Shown here: piece after piece, positions 1 to 7,620 of the stretch
Numbering within the stretch: position 1 is the first letter of the stretch
Layout of the letters: the number at the start of each line of letters is the position of its first letter
Assembly: GCA_947372405.1 (NCBI GenBank)
Contig: CANBTO010000006.1
Span: 1-29,723, forward strand
Length of the DNA: 29,723 nucleotides
DNA from: Verrucomicrobiaceae bacterium
Lineage (GTDB): Bacteria; Verrucomicrobiota; Verrucomicrobiae; Verrucomicrobiales; Akkermansiaceae
Reading direction: 5' to 3'
Position numbers and translations under genes: made by a program
The notes under the pieces: generated by a model
Database searches by the model: none
What the model was told of the DNA's origin: nothing
The model's input: the letters and a program-made list of their open reading frames with translations, nothing else

Positions 1-1
1 A

Positions 2-118
2 AATTCATCCGAACAGGAATCAGGGCGAAACGTCTTAGGAAAGAACGAGCTACCATGGCTTATCGCCGCCGTGGTGCTTGTTACCCTTTCGATCATCTGG
101 TGGCTCCGGCGCAGGTAA
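2..118 (+). CDS. C-terminal end of a membrane-anchored protein (partial)
   Basis: An open frame enters from the left edge and stops at TAA 116-118, giving 38 visible residues. They start hydrophilic (NSSEQESGRN), then form one strong hydrophobic helix (PWLIAAVVLVTLSIIWWL) and end in three arginines. This is the look of a C-terminal membrane anchor with a positive cytoplasmic tail, as in tail-anchored or VWA/BatA-like proteins and some sorting-signal proteins. No function can be read from so short a piece. It converges on exbD, whose stop lies 35 bp away. The hydrophobic block followed by RRR and a stop makes it more convincing than the overlapping frame that opens at 55. Moderately sure that it is a real gene end. 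Confidence 0.6.
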   Translation, partial: NSSEQESGRNVLGKNELPWLIAAVVLVTLSIIWWLRRR

Positions 119-153
119 ATCTGCGGACAGTCCACGGGGATTTCAAGCAATGC

Positions 154-582
154 TCATTGGTCGGACTTGTCCGAGACCTTGATGCGTGCGGGCACGTCCT
201 TAATTTCGATACCTGCCTTGGTGAGCGCGTCCCAGACCTGGAGCAGGCGTTCGAGCGGGAGTTTCTTGTCGGCCTCGAGCTCGAGCTTGCGGCCGGGATT
301 CTGTTTCTGATAGGCGGCGAGATAGGATTGCAGCAAGCCCTCCGGCACCGCGAGCGAATCGAGCGAGATGTTGCCAAGAGCGTCCACGGCGATGACGGAG
401 CGGGCTTCCGTCACCTTGTCCGACGGGATCTCGCGCACGGTGGGAAGCTCGAGGTGGAGGATGTCGCGAGGTTTCTTGAAAGTCGTGGTGACGATGAAGA
501 AAATCAGCATGATGAGCAGGATGTCGATCATGGGGATGATCGTCACCTCGACTCTCTTGCGCGGGCGGCGGGGAAAGCGCAT
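154..582 (-). CDS. exbD: ExbD/TolR-type biopolymer transport protein
   Basis: A 142-residue protein of the ExbD/TolR family, the periplasm-facing partner of ExbB in the proton-driven motor that energises TonB (or TolA) across the cell envelope. It has the family layout: a short basic cytoplasmic tail, one membrane helix at residues 13-35 (VTIIPMIDILLIMLIFFIV) carrying the conserved membrane aspartate (D20, equivalent to the proton-carrying Asp of ExbD), and a periplasmic domain of about 100 residues. The length matches the family. It is the last gene of a minus-strand operon and begins 6 bp after the exbB stop. Whether the partner is a TonB or Tol system rests on the upstream TonB-like gene. 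Confidence 0.92.
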   Translation of the reverse strand: MRFPRRPRKRVEVTIIPMIDILLIMLIFFIVTTTFKKPRDILHLELPTVREIPSDKVTEARSVIAVDALGNISLDSLAVPEGLLQSYLAAYQKQNPGRKLELEADKKLPLERLLQVWDALTKAGIEIKDVPARIKVSDKSDQ

Positions 583-588
583 GGCGTG

Positions 589-1266
589 TCAGTTTTTCGA
601 CGAGGGGGCTTTCTGGCAAACGTAGGCCAGGTCTGACAGAAGCGACTCGAGGCGGACGGTCAGGACTTCGATCCTGCGGGTGAAGAAGCCGTGGGCGACC
701 ACGCAGGGCACGGCGATGCCAAGGCCGAAGATGGTGGTGGTGAGCGCCTCGGCGATGCCTTTCGCGATCGTCAGGTGGTCCGCCGTTTCGCTCAGTCCCT
801 GGAAGATGGTGACGAGTCCCGAAGCGGTGCCGAGCAGGCCTAACAGAGGCGCGATGGTGATGCAGGTGTCGAGCACGCCGATGCCTGCGTGGAGGCGCGC
901 GGTTTCCTCGCGGGCGGCGGATTCTACGGCCATGGTGATGTCCTGTTGCGGTCTGCCGCGATGCCTGACCGCCACCTGGCAGAGCCGTGCAAGCGCGCTG
1001 CCGCCGGCTTCAAACTCCTTGAGCACGGGCTCGATCCTGTCCGCCGCCGCAAGTTCCTGGAAATTCTCCACCTGCCTCGCGAGTCTGTTTGGAACGACCC
1101 GGCCGCGAGCGAGCGAAAGCAGCTTGTAGAGGATGGCCGTCATGCCGGCGACGGAAGTGATGCCCAACGGAATCATGAAGGGGCCGCCTTTCTGGAGGAA
1201 GGCCCATGCGGTCTGCAGGCCTTCCGATGCGGCGATGGCTGGAAGCGGGGTGGTGATGTCGACCAT
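589..1266 (-). CDS. exbB: ExbB/TolQ/MotA-family proton channel protein
   Basis: A 225-residue inner-membrane protein of the ExbB/TolQ family. It forms the pentameric stator around ExbD and converts the proton gradient into force on TonB. Three membrane helices are visible: about 29-50 (FMIPLGITSVAGMTAILY), about 130-152 (CITIAPLLGLLGTASGLVT) and about 173-197 (TTIFGLGIAVPCVVAHGFF). Between the first two lies the expected cytoplasmic loop, and the conserved APLLGLLGT(A/V)xG signature of MotA/TolQ/ExbB is intact. It sits between the TonB-like gene (9-bp gap) and exbD (6-bp gap), so the three are almost surely co-transcribed. Confidence 0.93.
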   Translation of the reverse strand: MVDITTPLPAIAASEGLQTAWAFLQKGGPFMIPLGITSVAGMTAILYKLLSLARGRVVPNRLARQVENFQELAAADRIEPVLKEFEAGGSALARLCQVAVRHRGRPQQDITMAVESAAREETARLHAGIGVLDTCITIAPLLGLLGTASGLVTIFQGLSETADHLTIAKGIAEALTTTIFGLGIAVPCVVAHGFFTRRIEVLTVRLESLLSDLAYVCQKAPSSKN

Positions 1267-1275
1267 GGAGTTTTG

Positions 1276-2469
1276 TTAGAAATAGAATCTGAAGATGAGT
1301 TCGAGAGGTTCCTTGTCGTATTCCTTGCGCAGCGCTGGCGGCATGGCCGGGATGGCGGCGTCCCGGATCGAGTTGAGGGTGAAACCTTTCTGCACCTCGC
1401 CGGTCTCCATGTCCCCGACGAACTGGACTGACCGGACCTTGCCCCTGGCTTCGACGAAGAAACGGACTGTTAGAAATCCCGGCGTGATGAAATCCCGGTG
1501 ACGCACGCAGTTGCGCTGCCATTCCTGCTCGACTGCGCGGCCGACTGCGGCCTGGTAGCGGCCGAGCGGCGTGTCCTCGACGTCCAGCGCGCTGCGACCG
1601 CTGCGGGAGATCGATCCGACGACGGCGGTCTTGCGCTGGTAGCCTTTGAACGCGGGGTCCTTGATGGGTTTGGGCTTCGGAACCTCCGCCGGTTTGGGAA
1701 CCGTGGCGGTTTCCGGAGGAGTGGAGGATTCGTCAACCATCGGGCGTTTTTCCACAGATGGTTTGGGAGAGTCTTGCTTTGAGACTTCGCTTGGCACCTG
1801 GACATCCACCGGATTCGGGCCATCCAGCAGTTTCTCACGTGGTGGGGGCATGCTCTTCACGTCATCCTGGCCGGGCGTGTCCGCTGGGGCTTTGGCTGCG
1901 GTTTCCTGCGGCGGCGCGGGTTCCAATGGATTAGAAATTTCAGGTGCGGGCAGGCTTGGCGGCGTGAGGTCTTTCGGAGCAAGTCCCGGATCACCGCTGA
2001 GGCTGCCGTCCTGATAGCGGCTCTCGGTGGTTTCGATATCACCCGGATATCTGGGGTCGATTCCGGTTTGGGAAGGAAGTGGCGGCGCATCGGGAACGGG
2101 AGCTCGATCACTGGTGGCCTGGGTATCGCGCTCCCCGATGAAAGCAGGATTCGTCGGGGGAGTGGATGTCTGGTCGTTCGAGGTGCGCGCGAATTCCTTC
2201 TGCGTGGAGACTGGCGGCGTGATGGGCGCGGGTGCGACAGTCGGGGCTGCGGCCAGCGCGGTGCGGTCGATCATGTCCGGGAAAATCATCGCGACAGTCT
2301 GGCTGGGTGGCGCCACCTCCAGTTTGGATTTTTTCCTTAGCACTTCGGATTCCAGCACGGCGAATCCGATTGCGGCGAGCAGCGCGCAGTTGACCAGCAA
2401 CGAAAGTCCCAGCGCGGTCATCCAGAGGTGACCGTCACTGCGACGCGCTGATAGGGCCATGGGCTGCAT
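1276..2469 (-). CDS. TonB-like energy transducer
   Basis: A 397-residue protein with TonB/TolA architecture: a short cytoplasmic N-terminus, one membrane helix at about residues 17-40 (ALGLSLLVNCALLAAIGFAV), then about 250 residues rich in Pro, Thr, Glu and Lys that would span the periplasm, and a folded C-terminal domain (about 300-397) with WQRNC, LTVRFFVEARGKV and a terminal LELIFRFYF strand, as in TonB C-terminal-like domains. It likely carries ExbB/ExbD energy to outer-membrane transporters. Start M1 is taken; M4 is equally possible, and neither has a clear Shine-Dalgarno. It is the first gene of the operon. TolA-like behaviour cannot be excluded because no TolB or Pal gene is visible. 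Confidence 0.8.
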   Translation of the reverse strand: MQPMALSARRSDGHLWMTALGLSLLVNCALLAAIGFAVLESEVLRKKSKLEVAPPSQTVAMIFPDMIDRTALAAAPTVAPAPITPPVSTQKEFARTSNDQTSTPPTNPAFIGERDTQATSDRAPVPDAPPLPSQTGIDPRYPGDIETTESRYQDGSLSGDPGLAPKDLTPPSLPAPEISNPLEPAPPQETAAKAPADTPGQDDVKSMPPPREKLLDGPNPVDVQVPSEVSKQDSPKPSVEKRPMVDESSTPPETATVPKPAEVPKPKPIKDPAFKGYQRKTAVVGSISRSGRSALDVEDTPLGRYQAAVGRAVEQEWQRNCVRHRDFITPGFLTVRFFVEARGKVRSVQFVGDMETGEVQKGFTLNSIRDAAIPAMPPALRKEYDKEPLELIFRFYF

Positions 2470-2560
2470 TGACTACGCGCCAAGCTTGCCGGGAATCCAC
2501 GTTGGCGCAATCCGGGAAATACGCCTACCGGGTGGTTTCACCGATTGAAGGGGCGGCGAA

Positions 2561-3652
2561 TCATTTCTCAGGATGAAACAACAACGGAGCGAAGTCCCGC
2601 AGAGCCTTGCGCCAAACCGGCCATTCGTGGGTGCCCTCGGTGAGCGTCCACTGCACATGCATTCCGTGTTTTTCGAGCAGTTCGTGGAATGACTCCGTGT
2701 CCTTCAGCAGGAAGTCGTCCTTGCCGATCGACATCCAGAGCAGTTTCACCTGCTTGTTGAAATCCTTGTTGTCCAGCGACTTCGCCAGCAGAACCTCTGG
2801 AATCGGCACATAGGCGCTCATGCCTCCGATGTAGGCGAACATGTCCGGATGGTTGATGCCGATTTCCAAGGCCTGCATGCCGCCCATGGAAAGGCCACTG
2901 ATCGCCCTGCCGGCGGGCGTGGCGTTGGTGCGGTAACTCGAATCGACCAGCGGCACTACGGAACTCAGCATGTCCTCCTCGAACTTGACGAAATTCGCCT
3001 GATGATCGCCTTCCTCCTCCTGCAGGTCCGCGTGGCCGTCCGGCATGACGATGATCATAGGCACGGCTTTGCCCTCGGCGATCAGGTTGTCCATGATCAG
3101 ATGGGCTCGTCCGAACTCGGTCCATGTCGCCTCAGTATCGCCGGTACCATGAAAAAGATAGAGCGTCGGCCACCGTCGGGCGGTTTCCAGCCCGTAGCCG
3201 GGCGGGGTGTAAACGCGCATCCGCCGCAGACGCTTGAGGGATTTGGAATAGTAGCTGTGCAGATGAATGGTGCCATGCAGAACTTCCCGCCACTGGTAGA
3301 ACAAGGGGGTGTCCGTGGTGATTTCCAAGGAACTGGTGTCGGGGTTTTTTTCCGGTTTCACTTCCGGGTTCGAGGGATCGATCACCTGCTCGCCGTCAAC
3401 GATGAAGCTGTAGTCATAGAGCCCTGGGTCCATCGGTCCCACGGTGACGGACCAAACGCCCTTTGGATCCCGCTCCATGTCCACCATCGTGCGGTCGAGT
3501 CCTTTGACCTTCACTTCTTTGGCTGCCGGATCCTCGTATCGAAAGATCACGCGGCGGTCGCTCAGGACTTCCGGTGATTCCGGCGGCTCGTGGCCTTGTG
3601 CGCTGGCGATGAAAAGGACTGAGCCCAACGCCGGAAACAACCAGATTCTCAT
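2561..3652 (-). CDS. Secreted CE1/Fes-type esterase with N-terminal E-set domain
   Basis: A 363-residue exported alpha/beta hydrolase of the esterase-D / feruloyl-esterase type. Residues 1-20 are a signal peptide ending in SAQG. Residues about 30-110 form an E-set/CBM48-like domain (VIFRYEDP, GLYDYSFIVDG). Residues about 120-363 are the hydrolase: HGTGD at 168-172 (oxyanion region), nucleophile elbow GLSMGG with Ser255, acid candidate Asp312 or Asp313 (GKDDF) and His342 (GTHEW). This layout is typical of enzymes that remove ferulate, acetate or other ester groups from polysaccharides such as xylan, so a carbohydrate esterase in the periplasm or outside is likely; the substrate is unknown. It is transcribed toward the TonB operon, with about 90 bp between. 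Confidence 0.88.
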   Translation of the reverse strand: MRIWLFPALGSVLFIASAQGHEPPESPEVLSDRRVIFRYEDPAAKEVKVKGLDRTMVDMERDPKGVWSVTVGPMDPGLYDYSFIVDGEQVIDPSNPEVKPEKNPDTSSLEITTDTPLFYQWREVLHGTIHLHSYYSKSLKRLRRMRVYTPPGYGLETARRWPTLYLFHGTGDTEATWTEFGRAHLIMDNLIAEGKAVPMIIVMPDGHADLQEEEGDHQANFVKFEEDMLSSVVPLVDSSYRTNATPAGRAISGLSMGGMQALEIGINHPDMFAYIGGMSAYVPIPEVLLAKSLDNKDFNKQVKLLWMSIGKDDFLLKDTESFHELLEKHGMHVQWTLTEGTHEWPVWRKALRDFAPLLFHPEK

Positions 3653-3954
3653 GGACCTATTGACGGCGAATCACCGAAAATTTCAAACGCATTCACGCGA
3701 AATATGAAGTTTTACGCGATCGAGTTTCCCGAGGGCTTGGCAATATGTGCCCGCGGCACAGTGAAATCATCAGCCAAGTGACCGCCGACAAACTTGCCCA
3801 AGATCACTACCTGAAAATGACCGCTTTACGCAAAAATTCAACATTTTGGGTAAGTTAGACCGGCTGAATATCCACAAAATGGCCGAATTTTGGCAATTTT
3901 TGGTTGCTAGCGGGCGGTCAAATGCTCAGTTTGCCTCCGCAACAGGCATTTTTT
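3653..3954 (+). promoter_or_regulatory. Leader / control region of ilvBN
   Basis: About 300 bp between the divergent esterase and ilvB genes. It is clearly AT-richer than its surroundings. It holds three copies of a TGACCGC(C) box, at 3779-3786, 3818-3824 and, inverted, at 3913-3920. It also holds a nested hairpin (outer CTTGGC 3736-3741 with GCCAAG 3773-3778; inner GTGCC-cgc-GGCAC 3747-3759) and an A/T hairpin CAAAAT-ggccga-ATTTTG shortly before the gene. No clear -35/-10 pair was found. Acetolactate synthase genes are commonly controlled by branched-chain amino acids, so a regulatory role is plausible, but it is inferred only from position and symmetry. Confidence 0.45.
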
Positions 3955-5682
3955 ATGAGCAAAGAGCAATTGGACGGAGCACAAGCACTAATCAAAACCC
4001 TGGATGATCTGGGTGTGGAATATATCTTCGGCTACTCCGGCGGCGCGGCGATTCCCATCTTCGATGCTCTCGAAACGGTCAAGACGAAGATGAAATTCAT
4101 CCTCGTCCGGCACGAGCAGGGAGCCGTCCACATGGCGGATGGATATGCCCGCGCGACCGGCAGACCCGCCGCCGTGCTGGTGACCTCCGGCCCCGGCGCG
4201 GGAAACACCGTGACCGGCCTGATGACGGCGATGATGGACTCCGTGCCGATGCTCGTCATTTGCGGCCAGACGGTAACTTGGATGCTCGGCAAGGATGCTT
4301 TCCAGGAAGCCGACATTTTCGGCATCACCATCCCGGTGGTGAAGCACAACTACCTCGTCAAGGACACCAATGCCCTGCCCCGCATCGCCCGTGAGGCCTA
4401 CCACATCGCCACCACAGGCCGCCCCGGCCCGGTGCTCATCGACGTGCCGAAAGACATCTCCCAAGGTCCGTTCACGGGCGACCTGAACGCCGCCTTCGAG
4501 CTGCCCGGCTATCACCCGGAAGATTGCAACGAAATCTGCTCAAAGTCGGTGAAGCAGGCCATTGACCTGATTTCCAAAGCCAAGCGTCCGGTGATCCTCG
4601 CCGGCCAGGGATGCATGATCGCACGTGCGGACAAGGAGCTGCTGGAGCTTGCGGAAAAACTCAACGCGCCCGTCACCACCACGCTGCTCGGCAAGGGCGT
4701 GTTTCCGGAAACCCATCCGCTCTCGCTCGGCATGCTCGGCATGCACGGCACCGCCTACGCGAACAAGGCGATGGTCGAATGCGACCTGCTGCTCAACATC
4801 GGCTCGCGCTTCGATGACCGCATCATCGGCCAGCCCGCCAAGTTCTGCAAGGACGCCCCGATCATCCACATCGACATCGACCCCGCGGAAATGGGCAAGA
4901 TGATCGTGCCGGACGTGCAGATCGTCGGTGATGCCAAAGCCGCGCTCCATGCGATCCTTCCCGGAGCCGTCAGGTTGGAAACCACCGAGTGGCTCGCCAA
5001 GCTCGACGGCTACAAGAAGAAGTACCCGCTCTCCTACCGGAAACAGGGAGGCCTGCGCATGCAGCAGGTGATCGACGAGCTCTATCAACTAACAGGCGGC
5101 AAGGCGATTGTTTCCACGGACGTGGGCCAGCACCAGATGTGGGCCGCCCAGTTCTACAAGAACGACAAGTCCTACCACTGGCTCTCGTCCGGCGGTGCCG
5201 GTACCATGGGCTTCGGCTTCCCCGCCGCCATCGGCGCGCAGTTCGCCTGCCCGGACAGCCTGGTCATCTCGATCTCCGGCGACGGTGGATTCCAGATGAC
5301 CTTGTTCGAACTCGCCACCGCGGCGCTTCACAAGCTGCCGATCAAGATCGTGGTGCTCAACAACCACTACCTCGGCATGGTGCGCCAATGGCAGGAGCTG
5401 TTCTATGAAGACCGCACCTCGGGCGTTGACCTCATCGGCAACCCGGACTTCTGCAAACTCGCCGATGCTTACGGCATCCCCTCCGTTCACATCAAGCGCC
5501 CCGCCGACGTGACACGCATGCTGGAAAAAGCCCTCGCCTACAACGACGGCCCCATCCTCATCCACGCCGAATGCGTGAAGACCGACAACGTCTTCCCGAT
5601 GATCCCCGCAGGCGCCGCTCTCGAGGACATGATCACCGAGGCTCCCAAACAGAAAATGGCCAAACCCGTCGGTTCTACGTGA
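3955..5682 (+). CDS. ilvB: Acetolactate synthase, large (catalytic) subunit
   Basis: A 575-residue thiamine-diphosphate enzyme that joins two pyruvates to 2-acetolactate (or pyruvate plus 2-oxobutyrate), the first common step of valine, leucine and isoleucine synthesis. Visible signatures are the catalytic glutamate E54 in [19 protein letters not shown], the FAD-linked central domain ([20 protein letters not shown]), and the ThDP/Mg motif from GDGGF (442-446) to LNN (468-470). The start at ATG 3955 ([10 protein letters not shown]) places the conserved GAxxLIxxL region where it normally begins. The frame is open further up to a TTG at 3904 and has an ATG at 3922, so a slightly longer product is possible. 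The small-subunit gene follows after 123 bp. It is the biosynthetic type because an ilvN partner is present. Confidence 0.97.
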   Translation: MSKEQLDGAQALIKTLDDLGVEYIFGYSGGAAIPIFDALETVKTKMKFILVRHEQGAVHMADGYARATGRPAAVLVTSGPGAGNTVTGLMTAMMDSVPMLVICGQTVTWMLGKDAFQEADIFGITIPVVKHNYLVKDTNALPRIAREAYHIATTGRPGPVLIDVPKDISQGPFTGDLNAAFELPGYHPEDCNEICSKSVKQAIDLISKAKRPVILAGQGCMIARADKELLELAEKLNAPVTTTLLGKGVFPETHPLSLGMLGMHGTAYANKAMVECDLLLNIGSRFDDRIIGQPAKFCKDAPIIHIDIDPAEMGKMIVPDVQIVGDAKAALHAILPGAVRLETTEWLAKLDGYKKKYPLSYRKQGGLRMQQVIDELYQLTGGKAIVSTDVGQHQMWAAQFYKNDKSYHWLSSGGAGTMGFGFPAAIGAQFACPDSLVISISGDGGFQMTLFELATAALHKLPIKIVVLNNHYLGMVRQWQELFYEDRTSGVDLIGNPDFCKLADAYGIPSVHIKRPADVTRMLEKALAYNDGPILIHAECVKTDNVFPMIPAGAALEDMITEAPKQKMAKPVGST

Positions 5683-5694
5683 ACGATAGTGCCG

Positions 5695-5784
5695 AGTGAT
5701 CAGTGAGCAGTGATCAGAAATCCATATCCACTGAACATCGCCACCCACCCGGCACCCTCTCTCTCCCACTGATCACTGATCACT
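5695..5784. repeat. Inverted GTGATCAG-type repeat between ilvB and ilvN
   Basis: The left arm at 5695-5717 is built from two copies of AGTGATCAG around a short link (AGTGATCAGTGA, then CAGTGATCAG). The right arm at 5768-5784 reads ACTGATCACTGATCACT, the reverse complement of the same word pattern, with 12 consecutive matching bases. About 50 bp of pyrimidine-rich sequence separates the arms, so the transcript could fold into a long hairpin between the two cistrons. Tandem GTGATCA words of this sort have the look of a short dispersed intergenic repeat; this is inference. Confidence 0.7.
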
Positions 5785-5805
5785 TCACACTCACCACTTC
5801 TTCCC

Positions 5806-6351
5806 ATGTCCCACCAAATCATCACATCCGAAACTCCTGTCGATGCCCCGGTGATCGGCCGCGGCCCCACCCACACGCTATCGATCCTTGTCAGCAACCA
5901 GCCCGGCGTGCTGATGCGTATCTGCCAGGTCTTCTCGCGCCGCGGTTTCAACATCGACTCGCTGGTGGTTTCCGAAGGTCGTAACGCCAACTTCTCACGC
6001 ATGACCATCGGCATTTCCGGCGATCCGGAAGGCCTCAACCAGATCATCATGCAGGTGGGCAAGCTTATCGACGTGATCCATTGCTTCGAACACACCTCGG
6101 ACAATTCGGTGACCAAGGAAATGGTCCTCATCAAGATCCAGTGCTCGCCCGCCGAGCGCTCGATGGCCCTTCAGATCGCCGAGCACTTCAGCGGCAAGAC
6201 CGTCGATCTCACACCCACCTCGATGATCGTCATGATCAACGGCGACAGCCCGAAGATCGACGCCGCCATCACCATGTTCTCGCAGTTCAACATCATCGAA
6301 ACGGTCCGCACCGGCAAGGTGGTCATGGCCCGCGGCGAGCAGCCGACTTGA
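5806..6351 (+). CDS. ilvN: Acetolactate synthase, small (regulatory) subunit
   Basis: A 181-residue regulatory subunit that binds IlvB, raises its activity and carries feedback inhibition by branched-chain amino acids. The N-terminal ACT domain is clear at about residues 22-95 (HTLSILVSNQPGVLMRICQVFSRRGFNIDSL broken across the usual strand-helix positions). The C-terminal half (KIQCSPAERSMALQIAEHFSGKTVDLTPTSM split over about 125-155, then FNIIETVRTGKVVMARG) matches the IlvN/IlvH C-terminal domain. The length is somewhat above the common 160-175 because of about 20 extra N-terminal residues. It is in the same direction as ilvB. Its stop is 6 bp from the convergent ruvX stop, leaving no room for a separate terminator. 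Confidence 0.96.
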   Translation: MSHQIITSETPVDAPVIGRGPTHTLSILVSNQPGVLMRICQVFSRRGFNIDSLVVSEGRNANFSRMTIGISGDPEGLNQIIMQVGKLIDVIHCFEHTSDNSVTKEMVLIKIQCSPAERSMALQIAEHFSGKTVDLTPTSMIVMINGDSPKIDAAITMFSQFNIIETVRTGKVVMARGEQPT

Positions 6352-6357
6352 GGCCCT

Positions 6358-6801
6358 TCACAAAACGCCGTCCCCGTTCATCCAAGTGTTCAGTATCTCG
6401 ACGGCGGCGGCCTGATCGATGACATCCTTCTGATTCCGTGCCTTGCGGCCGGCCTCCCGGAGTTTTGCGGCGGCGTTCGCAGTGGTGAGGCTCTCGTCAA
6501 CCAACACCAGCGGGATGGTGGAAACCCGCTCGCGCAGCAATGCGGCGAAGGCTCGGACCTTGGCCGCGGAGTTACCCTCGCTGCCGTCCATTCGAACCGG
6601 AAGCCCGAGCACCAGCGTGTGGATCTTCCTCATCCCCACCAACTGCGCGATGCGCTCGATGGGGTCGGTCCTGGAGCGGTCGATGGTTTCCACCGGATGG
6701 GCGAGGATGCCGAAATCATCCGTCGCCGCAATGCCGATGCGCGCATCGCCATGATCGATGCCGAGCGCCGGATGCGGGGACTTGGCGAATTGTGAATTCA
6801 G
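6358..6801 (-). CDS. ruvX: RuvX/YqgF-family putative Holliday junction resolvase, probable CTG start
   Basis: A 147-residue RNase H-fold protein of the YqgF/RuvX family, involved in pre-16S rRNA end processing and proposed to resolve Holliday junctions. All three acidic active-site positions are present: Asp16 in LGIDHGDARIGIAATDD, Glu103 in VDESLTT and Asp129 in VIDQAAA. The conserved N-terminus can only be included if translation starts upstream of the GTG at 6693. That frame is closed by TGA two codons before CTG 6799-6801, and there is no ATG, GTG or TTG between them, so CTG (giving MNSQFAKSPHPALGIDHG) is the best start. An AGG lies about 9 nt upstream of it. Starting at the GTG would delete the first catalytic Asp and give only 111 residues. 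A sequencing indel is the alternative. Confidence 0.85.
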   Translation of the reverse strand: MNSQFAKSPHPALGIDHGDARIGIAATDDFGILAHPVETIDRSRTDPIERIAQLVGMRKIHTLVLGLPVRMDGSEGNSAAKVRAFAALLRERVSTIPLVLVDESLTTANAAAKLREAGRKARNQKDVIDQAAAVEILNTWMNGDGVL

Positions 6802-6898
6802 AAGTCAAAACCTGCCGCGCTCACGATCTGCTGGCAAGGGCAGACGCGGAGGCTGCTGACACAAAATACCCTTATTGCTCATTTTGAGTTTGCACCGT

Positions 6899-7234
6899 AT
6901 GACCTCCGATGCCAGCTTTCGATGCGTGATCTTCAGCGAATCTCCCGCCTTCACCAAGGCGGTTCAACAAATCCTGAGCGAGGAAGACTATTTCGAGCTT
7001 CAGGACCAACTGATGGCCACGCCGGATGCTGGTGATCTCATTCCGGGTTCCAAGGGCTTGAGAAAAATCCGCGTCGCCAGTGGCGGAAAAGGCAAACGGG
7101 GCGGTTCACGAGTCATCTACTACTGGTATGTCGATCCGGAAAAAATCCAGTTCTGCCGCATCTACGAAAAATCGAGCCAAGCCAACCTTTCCAAAAGCGA
7201 AATCCATCAAATCCAAACCGAACTTGAGCCATGA
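6899..7234 (+). CDS. RelE/HigB-type toxin of a toxin-antitoxin pair
   Basis: A 111-residue protein resembling the HigB/RelE-like toxin group (the type found with helix-turn-helix antitoxins), which cleave mRNA at the ribosome. The diagnostic stretch is GDLIPGSKGLRKIRVASGGKGKRGGSRVIYYW (read in parts over about 52-85), followed by IQFCRIYEKSSQANLSKSEI. ATG 6899 is chosen; the frame extends only 8 codons further and lacks family-like residues there. Its stop overlaps the next gene by 4 nt (ATGA), so toxin and antitoxin are translationally coupled, with the toxin first as in higBA. There is no sign of truncation, so the toxin is probably functional. Confidence 0.87.
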   Translation: MTSDASFRCVIFSESPAFTKAVQQILSEEDYFELQDQLMATPDAGDLIPGSKGLRKIRVASGGKGKRGGSRVIYYWYVDPEKIQFCRIYEKSSQANLSKSEIHQIQTELEP

Positions 7235-7593
7235 AAAAACGTGAAATTGAAGCCTTGGAACGTGAAGCCCGCGCCATGGACCGTGGCGCAATGACTCCGG
7301 GCCGTGTCTGGAAAGTCACCAAACGCGCGGACGGCAGCGTCGAGCGCAAAGCGATTGACCCGGAAACCCATCGCCTTGCGCAAGCCCGCGAGTGGAAATC
7401 AAAAACCGAAGCAGCCAGAATCCGCAGGGAAATCAACGTCACCCAAGAGGCCTTCGCCCGCATGCTGGGTGTCTCGCTCGGCACCGTGCGCAAGTGGGAG
7501 CGTGGAACCATCCAACCAAGCGGTGCCGCCCGCACGTTGCTCAAGCTGGCCGCTAAATACCCCGCCCTGGTCCGCGAGGCTGCGGTTTCTTGA
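7231..7593 (+). CDS. HigA-type helix-turn-helix antitoxin
   Basis: A 120-residue DNA-binding protein that should neutralise the preceding toxin and repress the operon. The C-terminal half holds an XRE/Cro-like helix-turn-helix at about residues 70-95 (TQEAFARMLGVSLGTVRKWERG), followed by QPSGAARTLLKLAAKYP, which is standard for HigA-like antitoxins. The N-terminal 60 residues are charged and probably wrap around the toxin. It begins inside the toxin stop codon. The pair stands alone between ruvX and a DUF4375-like gene, without visible transposase or integrase genes. Confidence 0.87.
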   Translation: MKKREIEALEREARAMDRGAMTPGRVWKVTKRADGSVERKAIDPETHRLAQAREWKSKTEAARIRREINVTQEAFARMLGVSLGTVRKWERGTIQPSGAARTLLKLAAKYPALVREAAVS

Positions 7594-7620
7594 TTCAGTG
7601 TTTGGAAAACCATCCGATTC

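Noticed and set aside
55..636. A 193-codon open frame on the plus strand.
   Set aside because: It is antisense to exbD, whose family signatures are clear; its codons look like a GC-rich shadow frame.
3704..3781. A 25-residue ORF (MKFYAIEFPEG and onward) in the ilvB leader, as a possible attenuation peptide.
   Set aside because: It has no run of Ile, Val or Leu codons and no clear ribosome site; it overlaps the hairpin by chance.
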